In this document: positions 1 to 7,506 of the stretch, piece by piece
Numbering within the stretch: position 1 is the first letter of the stretch
Layout of the letters: each line of letters opens with the position of its first letter
NCBI GenBank assembly: GCA_026991395.1
Contig: JALXBP010000108.1
Location: 1 to 45,783, forward strand
Direction: 5' to 3'
DNA length: 45,783 nt
DNA from: Anaerolineae bacterium
GTDB taxonomy: Bacteria; Chloroflexota; Anaerolineae; B4-G1; SLSP01
Program-made: the position numbers and the translations under genes
The notes under the pieces: model-generated
The model's database searches: none
What the model saw: the letters and a program-made list of their open reading frames with translations, nothing else
Told to the model about the DNA's origin: nothing

Positions 1-533
1 CGCAGGCGATCAAGTACATCGACGAGCATGATCCGGTGGATATGCTCTTCTTCGGCAAGCAGGCGATCGACGGCGATACGGCACAGGTCGGGCCTGGCGT
101 CGCCGTGCGGCTGGACATCCCCGTCGTTACCTACGTTACCCACATCCGCGAGATCGACCTGGAGGGGCGGAAGGCGATCGTCGAGCGCAAGACGGAGCGC
201 GGCATCGAGGTGATCGAGGTGCAGCTTCCGGCGCTGATCACCTGCGAGAAGGAGATCGCCGAAATCCCCTTCGCCCCGCTGCCCGATCTCATCCGCTCAC
301 TGCGCTACGATCCGGAGGTCTGGACGACGCAGGGGCCGGTGGAGTTCGACAAGATGCAGATCGGCGTGCGCGGTTCGCCGACGATCGTCTTCAAGATGGG
401 AACGCCGCCGCTGCCGGAGCCGGGAGAGGTCATCGACGCCCGCGAGATGGGTATCGAGAAGGCGGTGAAGTACGCCTTCGACAAGGCGGAGGCCGAGGGC
501 ATCTTCGCATCGCTCTGGGGAGGTGAGGCATGA
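1..533 (+). CDS. fixA: Electron transfer flavoprotein beta subunit (FixA/EtfB), 5'-truncated by the window edge
   Basis: This is the C-terminal two thirds of the ETF beta/FixA subunit, which with EtfA forms the FAD- and nucleotide-binding heterodimer that passes electrons to FixC. The frame is open from base 3 and enters the family signature FGKQAIDGDTAQVGPGVA at once, so the true start lies upstream of base 1; the in-frame GTG at 36 is internal. About 177 residues are visible of a usual 250-280. The conserved C-terminal segment around ALITCEKEIAEIPFAP follows. The stop overlaps the etfA start by four bases (ATGA), which implies translational coupling in a fixABCX operon. Family assignment is firm. 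Whether the complex bifurcates electrons cannot be judged from this fragment. Confidence 0.93.
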   Translation, partial: QAIKYIDEHDPVDMLFFGKQAIDGDTAQVGPGVAVRLDIPVVTYVTHIREIDLEGRKAIVERKTERGIEVIEVQLPALITCEKEIAEIPFAPLPDLIRSLRYDPEVWTTQGPVEFDKMQIGVRGSPTIVFKMGTPPLPEPGEVIDAREMGIEKAVKYAFDKAEAEGIFASLWGGEA

Positions 534-1594
534 GCACACGCCGTTTCTGGGTTTACATCGAACAGGAGGAGGGCGTCGTTCATCCCGTCTCTTGGGAGCT
601 GCTGGGCGTGGCCCGCAAGCTGGCCGAGCAGGTCCGCGATGAAGCGGAGGCCAACGGCGACGAGGTCGTCGTCGAAGGCGTCCTCGTCGGCTGCACCGTC
701 AGGCACATCGCCGAGGAGGCCTTCAAGTACGGGGCGGATCGGGTCTACATGGCCGACAGCCCCATCTGCGCCGTCTATCGCAACACGGCCTATCACAAGG
801 TCATCGCGCAGATCGCCAAGCAGTACGAGCCGGAGGTTTTCCTCATCGGGGCGACGACGTTGGGGCGCGACCTGGCGGGGGCCATCGCCACCTCGCTGCG
901 CACCGGTCTGACCGCCGACTGCACGCAACTGGAGATGGGCGAGGTCAAGGGAGCGAAGCGCAAGCTGCTCTTAGCGACCCGTCCGGCCTTCGGCGGCAAC
1001 ATCCTGGGGACGATCATCTGCCGCAAGCGGACGCCGCAGATGGCGAGCGTCCGTCCGCGCGTCTTCCCGCTGCCCACACCCGACCCCGAACGGACGGGGG
1101 AGATCGTCGAGGTGCCGGTGGAACTGGACGAGAACGAGATCCCGATGCGCATTCTGGAGATCATCAGCGCGGGCGGCGAGAACATCAACCTGGAGTATGC
1201 CGACGTGATCGTCGCCGGTGGACGCGGTCTCGGCGGGCCGGAGGGCTTCAAGCTGCTGGAGGAACTGGCGAACGAACTGGGCGGCGTCGTCGGCGCGAGC
1301 CGTCCCTGCGTCGATGCCGGATGGATCGGTTACGCCCACCAGGTCGGGCAGACGGGCAAGACGGTACGCCCCAAGCTCTACATCGCGGCGGGCATTTCCG
1401 GCGCGTTGCAGCACAAGGTGGGGATGCAGGATTCGGACTTCATCATCGCCATCAACACCGACCCCAAAGCGCCCATCTTCGACGTGGCGGACGTGGGCAT
1501 CGTCGGCGATCTCTACAAGGTCATCCCGGAGATGATCAAGCAGGTCAAGGAACGCAAGGCGCAGATGCAGGCGAAGCAGGAGGAGGCGGCATGA
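530..1594 (+). CDS. fixB: Electron transfer flavoprotein alpha subunit (FixB/EtfA)
   Basis: This is the 354-residue ETF alpha subunit, which holds the FAD that shuttles electrons from the beta subunit to FixC. The N-terminal alpha/beta domain opens with RRFWVYIEQEEG, typical of FixB. The C-terminal FAD-binding domain (about residues 225-335) has the signature stretch with GGRGLGGPEGF, SRPCVDAGW and QVGQTGKTVRPKLYIA, followed by GISGALQHKVGM and AINTDPKAPIF, all canonical. The length matches FixB rather than the shorter group I EtfA. The start overlaps the fixA stop (ATGA) and the stop overlaps the fixC start (ATGA), so the three genes are coupled. An extra region of about 40 residues, rich in Glu/Asp, joins the two domains. 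Confidence 0.95.
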   Translation: MSTRRFWVYIEQEEGVVHPVSWELLGVARKLAEQVRDEAEANGDEVVVEGVLVGCTVRHIAEEAFKYGADRVYMADSPICAVYRNTAYHKVIAQIAKQYEPEVFLIGATTLGRDLAGAIATSLRTGLTADCTQLEMGEVKGAKRKLLLATRPAFGGNILGTIICRKRTPQMASVRPRVFPLPTPDPERTGEIVEVPVELDENEIPMRILEIISAGGENINLEYADVIVAGGRGLGGPEGFKLLEELANELGGVVGASRPCVDAGWIGYAHQVGQTGKTVRPKLYIAAGISGALQHKVGMQDSDFIIAINTDPKAPIFDVADVGIVGDLYKVIPEMIKQVKERKAQMQAKQEEAA

Positions 1595-2910
1595 CGGAGA
1601 AGATTCGGTTCGATGCAATCGTCGTCGGCGCGGGACTGGCCGGTTCGGCGGCGGCGATGGTGATGGCCCGCGCGGGGATGAACGTCGCGCTGGTGGAACG
1701 CGGCAAGGAGCCGGGGGGCAAGAACTACTTCGGCGGGGCGATCTACACCCACGCCATCGAGGAGGTGCTGCCCGACTACCGCGATCGTCGCCCGCCCCTC
1801 GAACGCCCCGTAACCGAGGCGGGCTTCTGGTTTCTGGGCAAGGACGGGCTGACGAAGATGACCGTCCAGGGCGGGCCGCTCAACCGCGAGCCTGCCGATG
1901 CCTACACCGCGCTCCGCGCCCACTTCGATCCCTGGTGGGCCAAGCAGGCGCAGGACGTGGGCGCTTTCCTCATCCCCAAGACGACGGTCGTGGACTTCAT
2001 CCGCGCCGCCGACGGGCAGGTCATCGGCGTGGTTACCGACCGTCCGCAGGGGGAGATCTACGCGCCGGTCGTCATCATCAGCGAGGGGGTGAACAACCTC
2101 CTGACGCAGAAGCTGGGGCTGATCGACCACGATCTGGAACCGGCGCACGTCGCACTGGCCTTCAAGCAGGTCATCGCCCTGCCGATGGAGGAGATCAACA
2201 ACCGCTTCGGGCTGCCGGATGACGGCCACGGGCTGGCCGTCTCGGTGCTCGGCGACCTTTCGCTGGGGCTGCCGGGGATGGGCTTCGTCTACACGAACAA
2301 GAAGAGCCTCTCGGTGGGGATGGGCGTCATGCTGGACGTGCTCGCCGAGTATCGGCTGAAGCCCTACGAACTGCTGCAGCGCTACCTCCAGCATCCGGCG
2401 ATTGCCCCGCTGGTCAAGGACGGGCAGTTGCTGGAGTACGGGGCGCACCTCATCCCCGAGGGCGGCTACCGCGACATGCCGAAGCTCTACACCGGCGGCG
2501 CGATGGTCGTCGGGGATGCGGCGGCCATGGTCAACGCGCTGCACTGGGAGGGGACGAATATGGCGATCATCGCCGGGAAGCTGGCCGCGGAGACGGCCAT
2601 CGAGGCGCACAACGTCGGCGACTTCTCCGAACGGGCGATGGCACGCTACGAGGAGAAGCTGTGGGACACCTTCATCCTCCAGGACCTCAAGCAGTACCGC
2701 AACTTCTCCCGCTTCCTCGAAAAGCACCCGCAGTTCATGGATGTCTATCCGAACTTCGTCAACGACGCCCTGGGGACCTTCTTCACCTCCTACGGGAAGC
2801 CGAAGAAGGAGCTTTTCCGCGAACTCAAGGGCGCACTGACCAGCCGACGCCCGCTGCTCAAGGCGGTCGGCGATATGATCTCGATGGCGCGAGCCGTGAT
2901 GGGGTGGTGA
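1591..2910 (+). CDS. fixC: FixC-type flavoprotein, ETF:quinone oxidoreductase family
   Basis: This is a 439-residue FAD flavoprotein related to ETF-ubiquinone oxidoreductase. It takes electrons from FixAB and passes them to the quinone pool and, with FixX, possibly to ferredoxin. The dinucleotide-binding motif GAGLAGS is at residues 13-19, followed by VERGKEPGGKNYFGG. The second FAD motif, YTGGAMVVGDAAAMVN, lies near residue 300, and HWEGTNMAI follows. There is no Fe-S domain of its own, as in FixC, because that part is the separate fixX gene. The frame stays open far upstream inside etfA, but the ATG at 1591 is chosen because it overlaps the etfA stop and begins right before the flavin fold. 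fixX starts four bases after the stop. Confidence 0.94.
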   Translation: MTEKIRFDAIVVGAGLAGSAAAMVMARAGMNVALVERGKEPGGKNYFGGAIYTHAIEEVLPDYRDRRPPLERPVTEAGFWFLGKDGLTKMTVQGGPLNREPADAYTALRAHFDPWWAKQAQDVGAFLIPKTTVVDFIRAADGQVIGVVTDRPQGEIYAPVVIISEGVNNLLTQKLGLIDHDLEPAHVALAFKQVIALPMEEINNRFGLPDDGHGLAVSVLGDLSLGLPGMGFVYTNKKSLSVGMGVMLDVLAEYRLKPYELLQRYLQHPAIAPLVKDGQLLEYGAHLIPEGGYRDMPKLYTGGAMVVGDAAAMVNALHWEGTNMAIIAGKLAAETAIEAHNVGDFSERAMARYEEKLWDTFILQDLKQYRNFSRFLEKHPQFMDVYPNFVNDALGTFFTSYGKPKKELFRELKGALTSRRPLLKAVGDMISMARAVMGW

Positions 2911-2914
2911 GACT

Positions 2915-3265
2915 ATGGCAATGAAACGAGGTGATGCATTCGTCGGCAAGGAACTGCCGGAAGAGGTCAAGAAGACGATCCCGCGGGTGTACGTGGACGA
3001 TCTCCTCATCTCCCTCAAGTACTACGTGGACGAGGAGCAATCCCACCTGTGGATCAAGGAGCCGGAGACGTGCAATCGCTGCCAGTACAAGCCCTGCCTT
3101 TCCTTCTGTCCGGTCGGCGTCTACACGCTGGACAACGAGGGCAAGATTCAGGTGGCCTACCAGGCCTGCGTGGAATGCGGGAGTTGCCGCGTCGCCTGTC
3201 CCTACAACAACATCGGCTGGAAGCTGCCGCGCGGCGGCTTCGGCGTCGCCTACAAGTTCGGGTAA
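2915..3265 (+). CDS. fixX: FixX ferredoxin-like protein with two cysteine quartets
   Basis: This 116-residue ferredoxin-like partner of FixC carries electrons out of the Fix complex. Two cysteine sets are visible: C53, C56, C61, C65 (ending in Cys-Pro) and C85, C88, C91, C95 (CxxCxxCxxxCP). The protein could therefore hold two [4Fe-4S] clusters, unlike the shorter E. coli form. The C-terminal PRGGFGVAYKFG is the family ending, and it also resembles the C-terminus of ETF-QO. Two ATGs (2915 and 2921) are in frame near the start. The first is used here. A perfect 11-bp hairpin follows 18 bases after the stop and closes the operon. Confidence 0.94.
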   Translation: MAMKRGDAFVGKELPEEVKKTIPRVYVDDLLISLKYYVDEEQSHLWIKEPETCNRCQYKPCLSFCPVGVYTLDNEGKIQVAYQACVECGSCRVACPYNNIGWKLPRGGFGVAYKFG

Positions 3266-3283
3266 TTCGACGCTTTCGGAGCG

Positions 3284-3318
3284 AGAAGGGGCGCGTGGAA
3301 GCGCCCCTTCTGCAGTTT
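3284..3318 (+). terminator. Rho-independent-like terminator of the fix operon
   Basis: A perfect 11-bp stem (3284-3294 with 3301-3311, arms AGAAGGGGCGC/GCGCCCCTTCT) has a six-base loop and is followed by GCAGTTTTG. The T-tract is short and displaced, but the position just after fixX and before a new promoter supports termination. Confidence 0.8.
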
Positions 3319-3390
3319 TGCCCGCCGCACGGAGCGGAGCGGCTCCTGCTCCCCTCTGCGCGAGCACGATCCCTGTGCGCAGGGCAACCT

Positions 3391-3418
3391 TTGACCCGCC
3401 TGCAGAAGGTCTTATAAT
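3391..3418 (+). promoter_or_regulatory. Near-consensus sigma-70 promoter
   Basis: The -35 box TTGACC (3391-3396), a 16-base spacer and a perfect -10 box TATAAT (3413-3418) lie 29 bases before the ATG of the zinc-ribbon/TPR gene. The site follows the fix terminator and so separates two transcription units. The stretch between terminator and promoter (about 3320-3390) is GC-rich with small inverted repeats, and no gene is seen there. Confidence 0.82.
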
Positions 3419-3447
3419 CGCTGCAAGCAAGGATCGAGAGAAGAACG

Positions 3448-4068
3448 ATGAAGCTGATTCCGGCCAACAGCTTTGCCTTCGAACTCGTGCACATCTACGC
3501 CCAACGCTGCGACTGCGGGGGCCGCTACGAGGTGCGCACGCAGCACCTCCTGAAGGCCAACGAGACGCCGATCGACCGCATCACCGCCGTCTGCCGACGG
3601 TGCGGAACGGAGCGCGACTTCTTCTTCGACGTCCACACCTTCTACGGCCTGGAGGAAGGGACATCGTCCCGCTTCGCGGCAACGGAGGCGGCGCTGCAGG
3701 CGGGTATCGAGGCGATCAACCGCGGGGACTTCGAGGAGGCCGTCGGCCATATGCGGCGCGTCGTCGATGCCGAGCAGGGAGAACCGGCCTTCGGCTGGGG
3801 GCACTACCACTTGGGGATGCTCCTCCTCGTGCTCGGTCGGCGCGAGGCCGGTTACGAGGAGATTCGGCGGGCCGTCGCCCTCGTCCCCAACGAGGCGGAG
3901 TTCCACCGCGGCCTGGCCAAGGCCGCCGAACTGCTGGGCCGCATCGAGGAGGCCGAAGCCGAGCGGGCGCTGAGCGAAAACCTCCGGCAGCGCAACGAAG
4001 CCGATCCACCGCCCGCGGTCGAGGCCGCGGCGACCGAAGCGCCATCACCATCCCGCGACGCGGGATAA
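3448..4068 (+). CDS. Zinc-ribbon and TPR-repeat protein of unknown function
   Basis: This 206-residue soluble protein was not matched to a named family. The N-terminal part has a CxC (C21, C23) and a CxxC (C49, C52) pair, which look like a small zinc ribbon. Residues of about 83-175 form amphipathic helices of tetratricopeptide type (AIEAINRGDFEEAVGHMRRV; the next pair is around HYHLGMLLLVLGRREAGYEE), followed by an Ala/Pro/Glu-rich tail. TPR domains usually bind other proteins. A near-consensus promoter lies upstream and GAGAGAAG serves as ribosome-binding site. The next gene starts 19 bases after the stop and has its own strong AGAGGAGG site, so the two are probably co-transcribed. Function is unknown. 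Confidence 0.75.
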   Translation: MKLIPANSFAFELVHIYAQRCDCGGRYEVRTQHLLKANETPIDRITAVCRRCGTERDFFFDVHTFYGLEEGTSSRFAATEAALQAGIEAINRGDFEEAVGHMRRVVDAEQGEPAFGWGHYHLGMLLLVLGRREAGYEEIRRAVALVPNEAEFHRGLAKAAELLGRIEEAEAERALSENLRQRNEADPPPAVEAAATEAPSPSRDAG

Positions 4069-4087
4069 GGGCTACAGAGGAGGTCTT

Positions 4088-5242
4088 ATGAGCGGGAAAC
4101 TGGTCATCACGACGGCGGAGACGCCTAAGGAACGGCGGGAATTCATCAAGTTCCAGTGGGAGGTCTACAAAAACGATCCCTACTGGGTTCCTCCTCTCTT
4201 CTCGGAGCGGGAGGAGTTCCTCGACCCGCAGCGCCACCCCTTCCACAAGCATGCCCGCGTGCGCTATTTCGTCGCCCGTCGGGAGGGGAAGATCGTGGGC
4301 ACGATTGCGGGCATCATCAACGACAACCACATCCGCCACTGGAACGAGCAGGTCGGCTTCTTTGGCCTCTTCGAGGTGCTGCAAGACCCGGAGGCCGCCG
4401 CCGCGCTCCTCGAAGCCGCGGAGAACTTCGTCCGCGAGGCGGGGATGGAGGCCATCCGCGGGCCGATGAACTTCTCCACCAACGAGGAATGCGGCCTGCT
4501 GGTCAACGGATGGAACGGCCCGCCCAAGATTTTGATGACCTACAATCCGCGCTACTACGTGGACTACATCGAGCGCAACGGCTATCGCAAGGCGATGGAC
4601 CTGCTGGCCTACACCGCCGACCTGCGCGAGATCGACCGCACCGTCTCCCCCAAGGTCTGGCGGGTGATGGAGAAGGTGAAGGAGCGTATGGACATCACCG
4701 TCCGCCCGATGAATATGCGCGACTTCGACGCCGAGGCCGCCCGCTTCAAGGAGATCTACAACGCGGCGTGGGCGAAGAACTGGGGCTTCGTGCCGCTGAC
4801 CGAGGAGGAACTCGACCATGAGATCAAGGCCCTCAAGCCGCTGATCGACCCCAACGTGATCTTCTTCGCGGAAAAGCATGGCAAGCCGGTCGGTGCCATG
4901 CTCCCCCTCCCCGACCTCAATCAGGCCCTGATCCGCGCCTACCCGCGCCCCGGCGTGCCGGAGTGGTGGACGATGGCCAAGTTCCTCTACTGGTGGAAGG
5001 TCCGCCGCGTCGTGACGACCATCCGCGCTTACGCAGGCGGCGTGATCGAGGAGTATCGCGGGCGCGGCGTCGATGCCGTCCTCTTCGGCGAGACGCTCCT
5101 CGCCGCGATGCGGCAGGGCTACAAGGAGGGCGAAATCTCCTGGGTACTGGAGAGCAACATCCCTATGCGCCAGACGGCGCGGAATTTCGGCGGCAGGCTC
5201 TACCGCACCTACCGCATCTACGAAAAGTCCCTGGTGGCGTGA
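4088..5242 (+). CDS. GNAT-fold protein, YghO-like, putative N-acyltransferase
   Basis: This 384-residue protein has its second half in the GNAT acyltransferase fold. The acyl-CoA loop is visible as EEYRGRGVDAVLF (R-G-x-G type), followed by ESNIPMRQTARNFGG, which resembles the end of the fold. The N-terminal half (VYKNDPYWVPPLFSERE, then RYFVARREGKIVGTIAGI) is the pattern I associate with the large YghO-like family of unknown substrate. Length fits that family. AGAGGAGG at 4077-4084 precedes the ATG. The gene is the second of a unit headed by the TPR protein, and a GC-rich hairpin follows its stop. The substrate cannot be read from the sequence. Confidence 0.72.
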   Translation: MSGKLVITTAETPKERREFIKFQWEVYKNDPYWVPPLFSEREEFLDPQRHPFHKHARVRYFVARREGKIVGTIAGIINDNHIRHWNEQVGFFGLFEVLQDPEAAAALLEAAENFVREAGMEAIRGPMNFSTNEECGLLVNGWNGPPKILMTYNPRYYVDYIERNGYRKAMDLLAYTADLREIDRTVSPKVWRVMEKVKERMDITVRPMNMRDFDAEAARFKEIYNAAWAKNWGFVPLTEEELDHEIKALKPLIDPNVIFFAEKHGKPVGAMLPLPDLNQALIRAYPRPGVPEWWTMAKFLYWWKVRRVVTTIRAYAGGVIEEYRGRGVDAVLFGETLLAAMRQGYKEGEISWVLESNIPMRQTARNFGGRLYRTYRIYEKSLVA

Positions 5243-5257
5243 ATCGGTAGCGACGGG

Positions 5258-5283
5258 CCGCCTCTCTCCGGCGAGAGAGGCGG
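5258..5283 (+). terminator. Perfect GC-rich hairpin between GNAT and MFS genes
   Basis: An 11-bp perfect stem (5258-5268 with 5273-5283, arms CCGCCTCTCTC/GAGAGAGGCGG) encloses the tetraloop CGGC. No clear T-tract follows (TCTCTGTTG), so it may be a weak terminator or an mRNA-stabilising or processing hairpin ahead of the MFS gene. Confidence 0.5.
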
Positions 5284-5319
5284 TCTCTGTTGCCGAAGAG
5301 AGGCGATGGAGGAAGCAGC

Positions 5320-6603
5320 ATGAAGCGACAGGGGAAGAGGATGGACTTCTCCATCCTCGCCGAGAACCCCAACTTTGCGCGGCTGTGGGTGGGGCAGCTC
5401 CTTTCGCAGATCGGCGATCAGGCCCTGCTCATCGCCACGCTGCAGCTCGTCAACGATCTGAGCGATTCGGTCGTGGCCCTCCTCATCCCTGCGCTGGCGC
5501 TGGCCCTCCCCCAAGTGCTCTTCGGCCTCGTCGGCGGCGTGATGGCCGACCGCTGGAACCGCCAGACGACGATGATCGTCTCCGATCTCCTGCGCGGCCT
5601 CGTCGTCTTCGCCCTGCTGACGGTGCAGTTCACCGGTCGGCTGTGGTTCCTCTACGCGGGCGTGGCGGCACTGGCGATCGTCGGCGTCTTCTTCTACCCG
5701 GCCCGCAACGCACTCTTGCCGAACATCGTCCCCGTCGCCGAGCTGTGGAGCGCCAACGCGCTCATCCAGGGGAGTACGATGCTGGCGCTCGTCGTGGGAC
5801 CGGCGCTGGCCGGTGTAGCCATCTCCCTCTGGGGCGTCGGCTTCGCCTTCGTCTTCGATGCGATCACCTTCTTCCTCTCGGCCAGCGCCATCGCCTCGCT
5901 CGACCTGGCGGAGCAGCAGGCGGCGGTCGAAAGAGCTGTGCCGCGGGGGATGCGGCACAATCTCGCCGAGGGACTGCGCTACATCGCCGCCCATACGCTG
6001 CTCAAGCAGACGCTGGCCCTGGTAGCGGCGGCGACGCTGGGCGTCGCCGCCATCGTCCTCCTCGCCGTGCGCCATCTCGACGAGGCGCTGGGGGTCAGCG
6101 CGGCGGGGTACGGCTTCACGCTGACCGTGCTGGGGGCCGGATCGCTGGTCGGCGGCGTGCTGGCCTCGCGCCTTTCGGGACGGGTGCGCCCCTGCTTCCT
6201 CGTCAGCGGGATGCTTCTCCTGGCCGGCAGCGCCATCATCGCCTTTGCACTGGCTCCGGCCTACTGGGTCGTGCTCGTCAGCGTCGCCGTGCTGGGGATG
6301 AGCGTCGTCACCGCACGCGGCTCGCTGGATACGATCACGCAACTCCTCGCCCCCGATGCCGTGCGCGGGCGGGTCCAGGCCGCGGTCAATATGATCATCG
6401 GCGCTTCCACCGCCCTCGCCGAGGGGCTTTCGGCGCTGCTCGGCGACCTCCTGGGCGTGAAGAGCGTCTTCCTCGGGGCCGGGGCGCTGACGATAACGGC
6501 GGGGCTAGCCGCGCTGTGGATTCTGCGCCGCTTCGATGCCGAAGCGGAGATGGAACACGGAAAAGCCCTCTTCGCCGCCACAACGGAGGAGAAGAGGGCT
6601 TGA
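5320..6603 (+). CDS. MFS transporter, MFS_3/EntS-like exporter family
   Basis: This 427-residue integral membrane protein has about 12 hydrophobic helices in two halves of the major facilitator fold. The start of helix 1, NPNFARLWVGQLLSQIGDQ, and the loop GGVMADRWNRQTTMI (motif A type, G-x-x-x-D-R) are typical of the MFS_3/EntS-like drug or siderophore exporters. The second half contains GAGSLVGGVLASRLSGR. The ATG at 5320 is preferred over an in-frame TTG at 5290 because GGAGG (5308-5312) lies at the right distance. The 3' end overlaps the opposite-strand terminator of the neighbouring lspA operon. Substrate is unknown; nearby genes give no hint. Confidence 0.85.
   Translation: MKRQGKRMDFSILAENPNFARLWVGQLLSQIGDQALLIATLQLVNDLSDSVVALLIPALALALPQVLFGLVGGVMADRWNRQTTMIVSDLLRGLVVFALLTVQFTGRLWFLYAGVAALAIVGVFFYPARNALLPNIVPVAELWSANALIQGSTMLALVVGPALAGVAISLWGVGFAFVFDAITFFLSASAIASLDLAEQQAAVERAVPRGMRHNLAEGLRYIAAHTLLKQTLALVAAATLGVAAIVLLAVRHLDEALGVSAAGYGFTLTVLGAGSLVGGVLASRLSGRVRPCFLVSGMLLLAGSAIIAFALAPAYWVVLVSVAVLGMSVVTARGSLDTITQLLAPDAVRGRVQAAVNMIIGASTALAEGLSALLGDLLGVKSVFLGAGALTITAGLAALWILRRFDAEAEMEHGKALFAATTEEKRA
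6561..6601 (-). terminator. Terminator of the traR-lspA operon, lying inside the MFS 3' end
   Basis: A perfect 11-bp stem (6563-6573 with 6591-6601, arms AAGCCCTCTTC/GAAGAGGGCTT) has a 17-base loop and, on the minus strand, is followed by TTTT (6564-6561). It lies just past the stop of the nitrilase-family gene and overlaps the last codons of the convergent MFS gene. Confidence 0.68.
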
Positions 6604-6613
6604 TGCACCGAAC

Positions 6614-7477
6614 TCAGTACTTGCGCACGATGGCGCGGTAGGCCGCAGGCTGCCGCGCGAGGATGATCTGCGATTCCTCGCGGGCACGCCGCACCTCATC
6701 CAGATCGAGGCGGATGACGACGTAGCCCTCCTCGGGCGCGGGCTGCACCACCTCGCCCTCGCTTCCTTCGAGGGGCGCGGCAGGCGGCGTCGGCAGAGCG
6801 CCGAGCACCTCGCCGCGCGGCCCCAGGATGGCGCTTTCCCCGCCGAAGGTGTAAGAAGGCTCCTCGCCGATGCGGTTGGCCGCGGCGATGAAGACGTTGT
6901 TTTCGTATGCCCGCGCCGTGAGCAAGGTGCGCCACATCCCGATCGCCTGCATCTCCCAGGCGGCGGGGACGAGGATGACCTCGGCCCCATCCAGGACGAG
7001 GCTCCGCGCCACCTCCGGAAAGACGAGGTCCCAGCCCAGCATGATGCCGACGACGCCCGTGTCGGTTTCCACCGGCGCGATCTTGTAGCCGGGCCGGAAG
7101 ACGAGGCGCTCTTCCGCCTGCAGGTGCACCTTGCGGTACTCGGCAGCCGGAGCGCCGTCCGGCGCGATGAGGACGGCGCTGTTGTAGAGTACCGTCTCCA
7201 CCCGCTCCTTCACCGCCATCCCCACCAGAACGTAGAGGCCGAATTCGCTGGCGTACTGTCCGAGGATGTTGGTGGCCGCGCCGGGGACCCGCTGCGCCAT
7301 CTGCGCGAAACGCTGCCCGCCCTCGAAGCCGGTTACGGCGAGTTCGGGGAAGACGATGATGTCCACTTCCTGAGTGGTGGCAATCTTCTGGATCATCGAG
7401 GCCATCTTGCCGATATTGGCCTCCATACGCCCCAGTTCCGGCTGCATTTGCACAACGGCGATCTTCATCTCACGCAT
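6614..7477 (-). CDS. Nitrilase/carbon-nitrogen hydrolase family protein lacking the catalytic cysteine
   Basis: This 287-residue protein has the nitrilase alpha-beta-beta-alpha fold. The family normally hydrolyses C-N bonds in amides or nitriles with a Glu-Lys-Cys triad. The Glu (E45 in VFPELAVTG) and Lys (K116 in YRKVHL) are present. The third motif, normally G-x-x-[IL]-C-[YWF]-[DE], reads GIMLGWDLVFPE here, with Gly148 (codon 7034-7036) in the cysteine position. The whole protein contains no cysteine. It is therefore likely a non-catalytic homologue or uses different chemistry. The ATG at 7477 has AAGGAG six bases upstream. It is the last gene of the traR-lspA-rluA-like operon, 29 bases after the preceding stop. 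Confidence 0.85.
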   Translation of the reverse strand: MREMKIAVVQMQPELGRMEANIGKMASMIQKIATTQEVDIIVFPELAVTGFEGGQRFAQMAQRVPGAATNILGQYASEFGLYVLVGMAVKERVETVLYNSAVLIAPDGAPAAEYRKVHLQAEERLVFRPGYKIAPVETDTGVVGIMLGWDLVFPEVARSLVLDGAEVILVPAAWEMQAIGMWRTLLTARAYENNVFIAAANRIGEEPSYTFGGESAILGPRGEVLGALPTPPAAPLEGSEGEVVQPAPEEGYVVIRLDLDEVRRAREESQIILARQPAAYRAIVRKY

Positions 7478-7506
7478 AAGACACTCCTTGCTTTGGGATA
7501 GCCCGC

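Noticed and set aside
1513-3018. Long minus-strand open frame opposite fixC
   Set aside because: It has the composition of an antisense shadow and no family motif, while fixC on the plus strand is complete.
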